Under the pieces are notes generated by a model. It had not been told where the DNA came from. It searched no databases and saw nothing but the letters and a program-made list of their open reading frames with translations. This document shows positions 22,376 through 33,973 of a stretch of 64,000 nucleotides of DNA, in pieces. The translations under genes and the position numbers were made by a program. Source of the stretch: Cladocopium goreaui (taxonomy: Eukaryota > Sar > Dinophyceae > Suessiales > Symbiodiniaceae); assembly GCA_947184155.2 (NCBI GenBank), contig CAMXCT020001402.1:313463-377462 (forward strand), in the 5' to 3' direction. Numbering within the stretch: position 1 is the first letter of the stretch; each line of letters begins with the position of its first letter.

Positions 22376-25300
22376 TCTGGGCTTTGAACATTGCTGTTCT
22401 GATGACGTGTTGACGCGGGGGCTGGTTGCGGCCGAAGAATTTTCTTCTGGATCTGGACTCCGGACTTTTTGGGTGGTACACACCCGAAAAAAGCTGATGG
22501 TGGTCATCATAATTCGTATTCCGGAGCTTGGTTTCTGATTTTTTTGGCTGGTTTTGCTCCAAGTGGGTGACTTTCGTGGGAATATCAATGGTTGTTTCAC
22601 AGGGGTAATCCCCAAGTCACCATGGGTTTCAATATTAAAATCATCCGATCTCCCGGTGCCAACTTAGATTACCAGCACCTACAAGGGCAGCGGACGATAT
22701 ACCAAGAAAGTTCGATTTGGATTGGATCACAATGGGGACAGTCCCAGATCATCTAAGATCTTCAACGAAATCCCAAGATCAACCAGATAGAGACTGATAA
22801 CAATGTACCAAGCATGATGTATAGATCTACATTTACAACATACATATATCGTCAATCAAATGTGTATGTGCAAATATATATGTATATAAATATATTTACT
22901 GCTATATGTATACATTATACACATATATATATATGCATTTGTTATCTGTTCTTATTGCCGATTGGCAAATTTCCCCCGAGAGCAACCCTGAGTCAAGACC
23001 TAAGTTAAGAATTGAGACTGGGCCCATGTTTGGAGAAAAACGCATCTTCTGCTTGAAGCAATGGGGCATGGTTGTGTCCAGTTTAATTTGGGTGGGTTCT
23101 TGAAATGTCGTATCCCTAAGCCGCCACAGGTTCCAATACTAAAGTCATCTAATCAAACGATGTTCAATTTTCAATCTGAAGAGGAAAAGGCTTCAAGATA
23201 TCGAGCTATCCAACCATCTATCCATCCATCCACCTATATCTATCCGTCATCTACCTTTCTACCTATCATGCGGGGGTACCCCCACGTGAAACCTCCACGT
23301 GGTGCATTTTGGGTGCTATTGCAACATATCGCAGCACCATGTGGAAAATTTTGTTCTAAACAAGTTTGAATTTGGGGGTGCCAGGCATTCTTGGGGTTGA
23401 CCCTGGATCTCTGACAATTGCTGCTGTCCCAAAAACAATGGATACATAGCCTTTCGCATCCCGTGTAGAAACGATTTTATCTGTGTGGACAGCAGAGCAA
23501 CAGGGTGAAATCACACAAACGTCATCGAACCTCCATGCATATCCCCCGGCCACCGTTCCCAAGCATCATCCGAAGCGAGTGCATAGTTGATCCTGACGTT
23601 TACTTTTCGCTGGCATCCTGCATGGCAGAGGATCCTCATGATTAGTAGTCGATGCGGCACATGGATTAAATTTCCACCCGGAGTGAAATCGTCCAGCTCA
23701 ACTTCATTAGACCATTGTTCCAGGCAGCAAGCAGTGAACGGTTTTTTTTGGATAAGTATGGTTCGGAATTGTGTTTGTGATTGAATCTGTAAATTTCACG
23801 GCACCAAGATCATCAAAAAAGTGCCTGCCATGGTCAAAGTGGTGCGTGTACTGTACTTTTCTCTGTGAACTGACTTGGGGAGTTCCACAATCCATTTGGA
23901 CTCAAAGGATGACTAAAAAAAGCATATGTTCGTTGCATTTTGGCAATCCAACAAGCCGAAAGTTTTGCATGCTAAAGCAGCAGAAATGACATGTCTCTGG
24001 CACGTGGCGTCAAAATTTGCAATAGGTTCACAAAACCCAAGGGTATACTTAGTATACTTGAGTGACTATCCAAGCTGTTAAGTAGTTGAGACCGCGCTAA
24101 AAGAACCCATTTCAATTGACAGAGGTGGAGCACGGGGCCCCCGTTCAGATTTAATTACGCTGCGTTGGTTCTGCTGCAAGCGGCCAGCGCGGCAGAAGTT
24201 AAACCAAGACTGGCGCCAAGCTACCATGAAAGTAGAACGACGCGAAATGGCTGATGAGGTATACAACTTGAATCCGCCTACCTACACATGTGTGTGGGCG
24301 TGAGTTTGCTATATTTTTGCAAACCATCCTCAGATCATGTTTGAGATCCCAGGCGGAAGAGAAGGCGCACCTGCAGCGACCGCATGGCTGCTGGCTCTGT
24401 TGGATGTCATGGGGGGGGTTAACCACAACTGTCACCAAGAAAGGGCAAAATACCCGCTTGATCACCAGGGCCCTTGTGATGCAGAAGCCGAACCGAAGAT
24501 CCAGGGAAACAACACAATAACGTTCCCTTATCAGGTTTGACTTGTCCCATTGCGGGGGCGCTTGGAGGTTTAACACCTCAGTTTTGGCATGGGTCGGTTG
24601 AAGGGATTAGTTCAAGACATCCCGAAGCAATCTTCTATCTGAACTCTGTTTTATCCCATCGATCACCCCCATGCTTCGAACAACCATGTGTTTTTTCTTT
24701 CGCGTTCATTCTACAAAGCCAAAGCCAACGTCCACGTTAAACTTTCCAATATGAAAGCGAAAATAAAAATCCCACATGCGATTTCCATCCGAAAACTGCT
24801 AAAAACTCATCTTGTAAACCAGTAGTCTGCGTTTTCAAATTGAACCATCAAGAATGTTGGTTTCGTCCAGAAGAAGAAACTGGATGTGCCCATGCACGGT
24901 TGTTTGCCAATCTAGGACCTGATTGCCCAGTTCATCCTATGGCCCACAGCAGCTTCCCTATTGATCAATGGCCATAAAATGTCTTAGAGCTCCCTTGTGA
25001 AACAAACCCAAGTACCGAATTGGCTTTGAGTCCAAGTTAATCCGAGAAAATCCAACGCTGTTTCATATCCCAACATTTCAGTGGTGATATGTGTCTCATT
25101 CAATATTGCCAGTATATTACCCCATATTCGAAATTCCACTGTATCCCCATATGTTGGTTGGTTGTTTCTATCACTCCCCCCCTTTGGGTGATTGAATTTC
25201 CTCAAAGCCTTGAGAAGCCATCACAGACATATCGCCGTTGATGCCAGGCAACTGTGGTAAAGAAGGTGGATGTAGTGGATGCACCAGGCAAGGAAAGATA

Positions 25301-25424
25301 CGACGAAAGTTGCCATAGGAACATATAGACATATATAGACAAATATGGGACAAAAATCATCCAAAAAAATGTTACTGATAGGGAAACCAATGGTCTGGGG
25401 GATCCAATTCAATCTTGGACACCC
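22376..25424. other. No gene recognised with confidence
   Basis: Several short frames (for example minus 23356-23562 and plus 24290-24540) have protein-like stretches, but competing frames are open over the same bases and no family is recognised. Short AT tracts lie at 22840-22935. Confidence 0.4.
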
Positions 25425-26570
25425 TAATCGAATTCAATATAATTGAATTTAATTTAGTACCATATCATATCATATATAATCTGATATCATGTCATGGCGT
25501 GTCACATCATAAAATTTGATACTATGTTACATGGTATAGAAATTATTAGTATAAACCGAGTTAATGAAATTTAGTATACTGTGATATCATTTCATATCAT
25601 GTAATGTAACAGAATATAAAATGATTTAGTTTAAGATATTTATCTTAATGCATTATGATGTATTATTTTTCCACCATGTAGTATATTGTTATCTTATTTA
25701 GTATGGAAGATTTAATTCAATATTTCATTTTATTGACAACCGAATACAGAACATTATTGTGTGTATAATACAAGTTCTAATATAGAATATTTTTCACACT
25801 TGGTTTAATATAATTTGGTGTTTTTCAAATATAGCACAATATCGAAGAACCTGTGTAACAGAAATTTTGAGTGATATGCAACTGAAAATGTCATATCAAA
25901 TCAATTTTTAAACTTGTATATTTAAGATAATGTTAAACAGTTTCATGCATTTCTATATTTTATGTGTATTTGTTCATTAATACAATATGAAATACAGATC
26001 AATTTGTATTTATTTTCAAACAAGATGATATACAATGACATACAGTAATTTAATATTATATTGTGTGTTTGTTGCATTTCTTTTTTGAACGTGTAATACC
26101 AAGTGTAACTTTGTATGATATAACATTTTTTATATCCAATAATTTTATATAGTTTACCATTCCATATCAGCTATAACTATAAAACTTAATTTTGAATTTC
26201 ATGCAGATAAATATTACACACTACATTAACATTAAATTTGATATCAAACAATTTCACATTAAATATAAAGTTTGATAACATATATATATATATATCATGT
26301 ATTTTTAGATTTTTCCAACTTCATGTAATATGAGTCAAAATATTTTTTGTAAAATATAATTCAATATCATATAAAAAACACCGTTTGAGTTAATATAATT
26401 AGTTTGATAAAGCTCATTTAATATAACAGTGTATAATATCATATGGTATGATTTATTTCAAAACAACAAAATCTAAGATATGTTCGTATAAACTCAGTTT
26501 TTAATCTAATGTAATATCCCTGTGTTCATATATATATATGTGTGTGTGTGCGTGTGTGCGCGTCAAGGTT
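25425..26570. other. 1.1-kb very AT-rich segment
   Basis: Almost no G/C, many ATATCATATAA and AATTTAATAT words, and no frame longer than about 60 codons. It ends in a TGTGTGTGCG tract at 26535-26560. It is likely intronic or intergenic; no element ends were found. Confidence 0.7.
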
Positions 26571-27189
26571 TTTAGTGGATATTGATTGTGTATATACACA
26601 TTTTTTCGAGTGATACATGAAAATACGATTCTGCTAACTTACGACGGCGGTATTTAAAAATTGATAAATTTGATTACTTGCATCCCAGTCAAATTAAATT
26701 GTTTCATATTCGACATAGTCAAATTACGCGGGTTATTTTCTCAGACATTTGCACATGGTCATCAGTCCATGTTCTTAATATGCCTACTATGTTCGGAATT
26801 CCTCACAATGATGGGATGATCATTCACCATATGGAACGCATATAGTAATAAGGAACACATGAAATCTTGCAAGTGTGGGTGCATCCCATTAAGATTGGAT
26901 TTGGGTGACTCGGAATGCCAAAAAAAACAAAAATAATCAGTTGTTTATTTTTTGCGCGTTTCTGAGGTCCCATGTTTGGGTAAATGCACAAGTGCCGCAC
27001 GATTGCTTAGCCGATTTCAATTTGGAAACCCTGACATGCTGGACGGCGGTGTTCAAACCAACCAGTTCTGGAATTTTATTGAGACCAACCCGTTATAAAA
27101 GCAAAAACCAAAAACCTAATATCACCATTTTTGATGGTTGAACCATCCCATTTTGGATATTTTATACCCACCTTTTTTCGCCGATCGAG

Positions 27190-29820
27190 GCATTACCATC
27201 AGCGAGCACTTTGGCAAAGTGGCCTCCAATGATGCCGCCATGTCATTGGCACGTGCCGTGGTCAAAGGACACAGAGATTCACGCCCCAAAGGGGCAAAGG
27301 AAAAACAGGGAAAATCATGACCTGCAAGTCATGTTTGATCATGTTTGATCCTTGGTTTGGACTAGAGTAGTGACAATCGGCATATTAAGTAATCATCATG
27401 GATATCCATGGGATACATATCGGATAGATAACATATTCATGCTCAATCAATATGTATTTTTTGATGACCATGTTTGCATTGATTTTGATGGCCATCAAAA
27501 AGGTGACAGAACAACCATACCCAAAGAATGGGGGTGGCGTCGCATATTCTCAGCTGGATCAAGCAAGTCGAGGAGCCTGCGAGGAAGCTTTTCAAGCGCC
27601 CCTGTTTGATGAGTTTGTGTGCGCCTTAGATGTCGAATTCGCCTCACAGGTTCGTTCAACGAGATAGCTGGGTTTGTCCAAAAATGTTGGCAAAAGTCTA
27701 TATTGATCTATATTGATTTTTTTGAATTCCCCATCAAACTTGCATGTCTTGCGGGGGCATACCCTGTTTCTGGACAAACTCGGGAATCAAATGCACCAAA
27801 AACACAGACACGTTTGGCTCACATCGTTCCGGCAGAATACATGGTTTATTGGAAGTTTCAGGACCTAATTCTATTGGGTCCAAGCCTCATTTTTTGACCC
27901 ACCGCATGTGACTGTGTCATTTTGGTTGTTTTTTTGGTGGGAAAAAGTAAAGTCTGCAGTGACATCAAATCTTTGGGCCTTTGGAGCCACATGTCCAGGC
28001 GAGTGATCAAAACCTCCTATTTTCGTATATATGGCAGCGTCAAAAGATGGATTAGATTAACCCAGTCCTTGGGGGGTGGGAATAATCAGGCCATATTCAT
28101 TGGGATTTTGATGTACCCATTATGTTTGGATTCCCATTTGTGGGCTGGATGATCACAAGCCATTAACCCCATGTTTGGATCCTAACTTTGCTGGACAGGG
28201 ATTGTCATGACTCACACTTGGAACCCCAACCAACCATCAACCGAAGGGAATCCATTGTCAACCACATCCATAATCATAGCAGGTAAGTTATGTACTTTCC
28301 TCACCGGCCGATTTCACCAGCAGGTCTAGGGAAATCCCAAATTGCCACGCGCGAAGAATTCAAAATTTATATGTTTCTTCAGATTATAGACCTAAAATTG
28401 AACATGGAACTGCAAGAATGAGTCCCGGAGAAAAGATGGAACTGCCCACATTTTCCCCTTGTGCCAACGAATGCCGGGTCCTTGGAGGATTAGCCAAAAA
28501 AAATCGCGTGAATTTCCCCCCCTTTTATCCTGAGTTTATCCTATTAATTCAACTGGGTGAACTAAGTATCGTTATATAGTTAATATAGTTATTAACCATG
28601 ATTAACCACATCCCATTAAATTCCATCAATTCAACTGGATGATATAACTATGCTACATCTATGGTATACCTATATGGTAACCACGAATGATCCAAGCCCA
28701 GGTGGTTTGTGATGAAGGATCCATCGAGTTCCTTTTTGGCGACGATCGCCGACTGACCATCAGCCCTGGTGAAGGGGTCTTCCTGCCGAAGTCTCTACGT
28801 GTTGGGAGCTCCAGTTGGCTCCAGTTGTGTAACCGAGGCTGGTGAAATGTTTTGTTCAACAAGGAGGGGATCCCAACAGGGATCCAAAAAATAGAAAGCT
28901 AGGAAAATGATGAACAGATGATTCGCCATTCACATCATTTTGTCTTTACAGTGTCGGGATGGACCATTCGTATCACCTATATGTCTCTATATGTTCTATC
29001 TCCAAAAAGCCACACTTAGAAATCCGCCAAGAAAAAGGTTGCTCATCTACTTAGTGAGTTTACTTGTATTCCACAAGTGCAATAGTAACCAAAGTACTAG
29101 TCATCTCATTGCGAATGGAACCAGGATCCAAGTTCTGTGGTGTTTCCCATCCCAGGCTTTCGGCTGAGCATCAGAGCATCGGGTTGCGTTTGTTCATCCA
29201 ACTGAAAAGTGACAACTTGCCAGTAATCATGCTTGGTTTCCTCGAGAAATGTATGATGTATACACCAGTTATAATGCATATATATATACAGTATTATATA
29301 CCAGTTGTTTTTGGGGGATAGTTTCATCAAACTATCCATGTTACCCCATGATGATCTCAAAAAGCCAGCTCTATACATATATATATACATAATTATATGA
29401 ACATTTTCACTCTATTCTATAATACATATATATATATATGCATATGTATATAACAATTGTATATACCGCTTGTATACCACTGAATGGCTATGATCCTCTA
29501 AACATAAAACTGGTATGATGGAACGCTGCTTAATGTTCATTATTTCCATTATCCCATAGATAAAATAGCTATATACCGTCTTTTAACGTTTATATACCAC
29601 CTTTATATATCCGTATATATATATCATATGATATACACCATCTATATTTCCCACAATATCTGTATTATATATATATATATATTTATATGCCATGGACGAG
29701 AATCTGAGGTGAAATGGATCTGGCCCACGGCCACGCAATACACGGTGCTCTGTTTGCCCGCATTCAGCCCGGAGCTGTCCGGTCGCGAAGCCGATGCCGG
29801 TGCCACCGTGGCCAAGGAGG
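27190..29820 (+). CDS. Spliced cupin-domain protein (exons at 27190, 27573, 28702, 29709)
   Basis: Four exon islands join in phase. Exon A (about 27190-27267) reads EHFGKVASNDAAMSLARAVV and ends with a GA-type donor. Exon B (27573-27649) reads GACEEAFQAPLFDEFVCALD and has a GT donor at 27650. Exon C (28702-28800) reads CDEGSIEFLFGDD and TISPGEGVFLPKSLR, with a GT donor at 28801. Exon D (29709-29820) reads VKWIWPTATQYTVLCLPAFS, with a GT donor at 29821. The order of DEFV, acidic strand, glycine turn PGEGVFLP and the following hydrophobic strands is that of a single small cupin barrel of the EutQ-like or RmlC-like type. Metal-binding His residues are not conserved in the visible parts. Start and end exons are missing; a 5' exon upstream of 27190 and a 3' exon after 29820 are expected. 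A possible continuation is 31049. It may be a separate gene or the N-terminal part of the downstream hydratase. Confidence 0.6.
27573..27649 (+). CDS. Cupin gene exon B
   Basis: Acceptor GTCGAG, 77 nt, donor GTTCGT. The partial codon from exon A (G) plus GA completes Gly. It contains FQAPLFDEFVCALD, the best cupin-like stretch. Confidence 0.55.
28702..28800 (+). CDS. Cupin gene exon C
   Basis: Acceptor AAGCCCAG, 33 codons, donor GTTGGG. If not spliced at 28801 the frame runs to a TGA at 28843. The joined reading SLR plus VKWIWP with exon D argues for splicing. Confidence 0.6.
29709..29820 (+). CDS. Cupin gene exon D
   Basis: Acceptor TCTGAG, 112 nt, donor GTGGAG. It reads CLPAFSPELSGREADAGATV. 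It ends one base into a codon, so the next exon must start with two completing bases; the segment at 31049 (AT) satisfies this. Confidence 0.55.
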
Positions 29821-30755
29821 GTGGAGTTTTACCGAGATTTTGGTGGGCAAAGATCTAGAAAAACCCATGGAAAGACCCATGAAAACAACATGAAAACAGG
29901 ATAATCAGGATATGTGAAAATGGGAAAATGCCTGGGTTTGCGTACCTTAACATAGGAATATCTCTGGTGTCTGTTTAATGCTAAAGTGTCTGGAAGAGAC
30001 ACATATGGAGGGCAGTGGGTAACGGCTACCCTTTGGTAATCCAACCTGGCAGCCCGTAGCGAAATTAGTGGAGACTCCCAACTGAACGGCTGCCAAGTGT
30101 TTGTTGGGGAAACCCAGATGACTTGTAGCTAGTGGATGAATTTGACCTTCTGCTGGAGTAGCAATTGGCACGGAGGAATAGAATCTGCATCCAAGGTTGA
30201 GCATGTTTTTTTGCAGCTCCCATATCAAAGTGATGAATGTACCCCATTTTGATCAGTATTTCTGATTTCTGATTTGCGCAAAAATCTTTACATCTGATGT
30301 GGTAAATTACTTTGTGGGCTGGCGATGTTTGATGTTTTCCCTTTTGGTATATCTAGTTCCTGGAAAAAAATGTTGCTATGTTGGCCAATGATCACAAAAC
30401 CAAACCAGAGTCCCAGGCTAAGCAGGGTCTGGGGTATGTTTGGAAATCATATGGAGGTGTCCGTTTTGTCATAGGGCTACCCCCAGTCATCATCCATTGA
30501 TGGATGTTCCATGGATGTTGGAAGCAGCATTCTGACACTCTGGCTGGATTGATCCCGAGTGGAACCTCATATGACTCATATGGCTGGAAAAAGATGGATG
30601 TTCCATGAAATAGTCACCATCCAGCAAGCTTGGGGTAGCCACATGACTATGGAGATCATCATAGATCATCCCAGCCCGTTGCAGGATAGCGCTTCAATGG
30701 CTCGCTTAGAGGCCTTGCACAAAGGCACCTGAGGTTTTCGATGCTGGGATGATCC

Positions 30756-30867
30756 TACCCTTTGGTAAACTACCATAACTGGACGATTGTGGAAAATCCC
30801 CATTTTTCTACAACAAAATCAACTACAAACGGCTTATTGTCGCTGTGTTTTTTATTACCAGAGGGTA
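30756..30867. repeat. MITE-like element, family 2 copy
   Basis: Left end TACCCTTTGGTAAACTACC, right end TTACCAGAGGGTA; the interior contains GTGGAAAATCCCCATTT as in other copies. Confidence 0.75.
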
Positions 30868-31048
30868 CTCCCATTTGTCCCGCAAAAACTTATGAATTCT
30901 AAGTCCAAGCATCAGTGCTACTGATCTGAATAAATTATAAATTATAACGACCTCAACAGCTCGGCTGGAAAATCATTGATTTTGATGATTTTCCCTGTGA
31001 AACCTCCATGGCTTGGGCATTTTTCAGGATCATCCTAAGACCGTCCAG

Positions 31049-31163
31049 ATTTTGTCGGCCCTTGGGCCATGAATTTCACCGCCGTTTTTGGAGAGCGAAT
31101 TTTCAGGATTTTGCCGGTGCAGAGCTGGATTGATCTCAAAATTGAGGATTCTGAACGGATTTG
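31049..31163 (+). CDS. Exon-like segment, possible continuation of the cupin gene
   Basis: After CCGTCCAG the frame reads DFVGPWAMNFTAVFGERIFR when joined to the final G of exon D. It is open to a TGA at about 31164. Phase agrees, but the intron would be 1.2 kb and no family match is evident. Confidence 0.3.
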
Positions 31164-31357
31164 AGGTACTTTTAGGTGTCCCAAGTTTGTGTGCCATGGA
31201 GTAAAAGTCTTGTAGTGGCTTTTGGGATCCCCAGCTGTTCCCTTTCCGACTGTCGTTGACAAAAGAACTCTTCCGAAATCCACGGAGGCTCAGTCTCCTC
31301 TTAAAAGCAGGAAAGCATCCCAAGTTTTGTGCGGCGAAGTTGCTTTTGTATTTATAA

Positions 31358-31462
31358 CTAGTTGGTGGTTTCAAACATGGCTTTTATTTTCCATAATATA
31401 TGGGATGTCATCCTGCCCATTGACGAACTCATATTTTTCAGAGGGTTGAAACCACCAACCAG
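31358..31462. repeat. MITE-like element, family 1 copy
   Basis: CTAGTTGGTGGTTTCAAACATG at the left and AAACCACCAACCAG at the right; the core CATTGACGAACTCATATTTT and CAGAGGGTT matches the other copies. Confidence 0.85.
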
Positions 31463-32427
31463 ATAAGTTATAGTGATAAACGATACCAGCTTGGCATCAC
31501 CATGAGTTTCCCGATTCTTTGGGCGCATCACTGATGTTCAATGGTTATCTTATCATTGGTTGTGTTAGCTGGGTTTGCGCCAAAACTTAAGACATCTTCA
31601 GGCTCCCCAAGCTAGAGACATGTTCCATGTTTAGTCTTGATCCAATTCTCGCGAGGTAGTTCGATGTGCATCACGGTTGGTATGTTTGAATAGATGACCA
31701 TGGATGGTTTGGGCATCCAAAAATAGGTTGGTTTCAAGATAGGGTATTCCTAAATTCCTCCAAACTCCAAATGGTGTTTTTCCTGTATTTTCTCATCAGC
31801 GGAGGTGTTCCCCATTGACCCAGTATACCCCCATAAGTTGGGATATGGGTCCCCTATGACTATGGTTGTATAGATCATATCTACTCGAACTGCACTTCCA
31901 AGTAGGTTCCAGGAGCGGAAAAAAAAAAACGATTCTCTGTGGGGGGTTAAACTTTGGGTTTTTGCCAACTATCTTGAAACTATTCCATGGCTATAAATTA
32001 GTCCCTGGGAAGGGATTATGTTTTTTTCCCGGATAAACTCTATGAGAGTCCAAATGAGCATGATTAGTAAGTCCTACTGTTCAAACTGGCCTATTAAACA
32101 TTCGATAGCTAAAAATGAATAATTACTCAATAACAATGATATAATAGTACAGTTAAGAGTTAAAAGTTAATATATATATACTACTAGACTATAACTATAA
32201 ACAAAAAAAAATTATATTTTATGTATAAGCCTCTCATCCTCCGCCCCCCTGCCGGGTGCCAAGGTTTTGGGGGCAACGGCCGCTCCGAAGGCGTGACTTT
32301 CTTTCGCAACGTCCCAAGTTGGGGTCAAGTCCTGAAAATCCCATGAAAATCAGCGTCAAATGATTGGTTCCTGGCTGGTGGGTTGGAACAATAATTCCAT
32401 TGACAATGATTTTAGTTTTATTCCATA

Positions 32428-32512
32428 TACCCTCTGGTAAACTGACATAGCTGTGGAAAATCACCATCTTTAATAGGTAAACCAACTAGCCATATTAAAT
32501 TACCAGAGGGTA
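32428..32512. repeat. MITE-like element, family 2 copy
   Basis: Left end TACCCTCTGGTAAACTGAC, right end TTACCAGAGGGTA. Immediately upstream (about 32371) is a fragment of a family 1 left end, CTGGCTGGTGGGTTGGAAC, so the element appears nested in or next to a family 1 copy. Confidence 0.85.
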
Positions 32513-32537
32513 TATACAATAGCAATATAATAATATA

Positions 32538-32651
32538 CTGGTTGGTGGTTTGGAACATGAGTTTTATGACCTTCCATAATATATGGGAATATATAATCAT
32601 CCCGACTGACGAACTCATATTCTTCAGAGGGGCAGGTATACCACCAACCAG
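32538..32651. repeat. MITE-like element, family 1 copy
   Basis: CTGGTTGGTGGTTTGGAACATG to ACCACCAACCAG. The interior CCGACTGACGAACTCATATT matches the family. Confidence 0.9.
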
Positions 32652-33849
32652 GTTCTATATGGGTCCAATATCGTGGTATATCCCGTTTTTTGTTAATGAT
32701 GGATCCATACACATGGTCTAAATCCGATGAAAACCAGGGTCTTTTGAAGGTTTCTAATGAATTCTCGGAATGTGGCCAGAGTCTTTTTGAATTTGTCGAT
32801 ATGGACCTGCTTTTTTGGTGGTTGCAACCCGGTTTTGAGGCCTCCAAATGGTTGTAACACTTTTGCTTATTGATTGAGATGATGCTGACCATCCGAATTT
32901 GACCGGGTGTTTGAATGGTGCATGCGCTGTTCGCACAACCTGGCAAAGCATGACCTCTCATTTGCTCTGCAAACGCACTGGAGCGATTGTTCAGACCCTG
33001 AATCCACATGTTTTCCCACTAAAGTGCCCATCAGGTAGCGAATTCTTCAAATCTTCGCTCGTGGACATCAGCCACTACAGCATATTTTGATGAGGTTGCC
33101 CCCTCGTGTTGTCTTTTGATTCTGTCAAAAGTAAAACCTGTCTATTGATCCCTTCTCTCCAATGTTGGCCCCCAAACGAAACCCTGGTTTTTTGTACAAC
33201 AGGTTTCTCGGGGATGTCGCGGAAAACAAAAAGTCGGAAACGCTTCGTCAAGGAGAGGAATCCGAGATGGTCGATGGGAGGATGAGACAACAGGAAAAGA
33301 CCAAGACAGCAAAGTTGGAACATCAGGAAAAGCTGGGTGGATTCAATCGATTTTTTGCGGTTTTTTCTCTTCCAATTTCTGGTGAAAAAAGTTGTGTTAG
33401 CATCAAACATCAAAGCATTTTCAGAGTAGACGACTATCCCATCCTTCCCGGGATCAACTGATGGATCCAGCGGGTCGTTCATGGAGCCATAATTAGCTGG
33501 TAAGTGGTCAGTCTATCGTTGGGAACATGAAAACAAACATGAGATCAATTTACTGAGAATATCTATTGGATCATGTGGGGATATGTTATAACTGTTATAC
33601 TTATAGACCTTATAGATAGATATTGGCAGTAATTTGATATCAAGATGTTGATTGTTGATTCCCATCGCTGTTGGGAGCTTCGCGGCTTTTTTCGCACCAC
33701 ATCAGGTCGCACGGTCGCCAAACATGCAACATCCGTGTTTTTCTTCGCCAACATCTCGAAAAACACCAAACAAACTGGCAACTGACTGGCAACTCCCAAA
33801 TCAGAAAATTCACAAGCAAAGTCGCCTAAGTCGCCAAAGAAACGTTGCC

Positions 33850-33973
33850 ATGGTGACCGCCATTGGACCTCATGACATGGGCAGTTTGCCGGCCATTTCG
33901 GCCTCTGGCACTCTGCCAGAGAAGGGCGATCGACAGCACGCCTTCTGGGAACGTGCCTTGTCCGTGGCCAACT
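33850..33973 (+). CDS. NHase exon 1 (beta N-terminus)
   Basis: The ATG at 33850 in GCCATGG context is a plausible start, since beta subunits begin near HDxGG; here IGPHDMGSLPAI and later KGDRQHAFWERALSVAN. The frame is open upstream, so an earlier start is possible. The donor is GAGTAA, giving AAC T| joined to GC of exon 2. Confidence 0.75.

Noticed and set aside
28801-28845. Reading through exon C to the TGA at 28843 as a terminal exon
   Set aside because: Splicing at 28801 to exon D gives a continuous, family-like reading; the read-through residues are less plausible.
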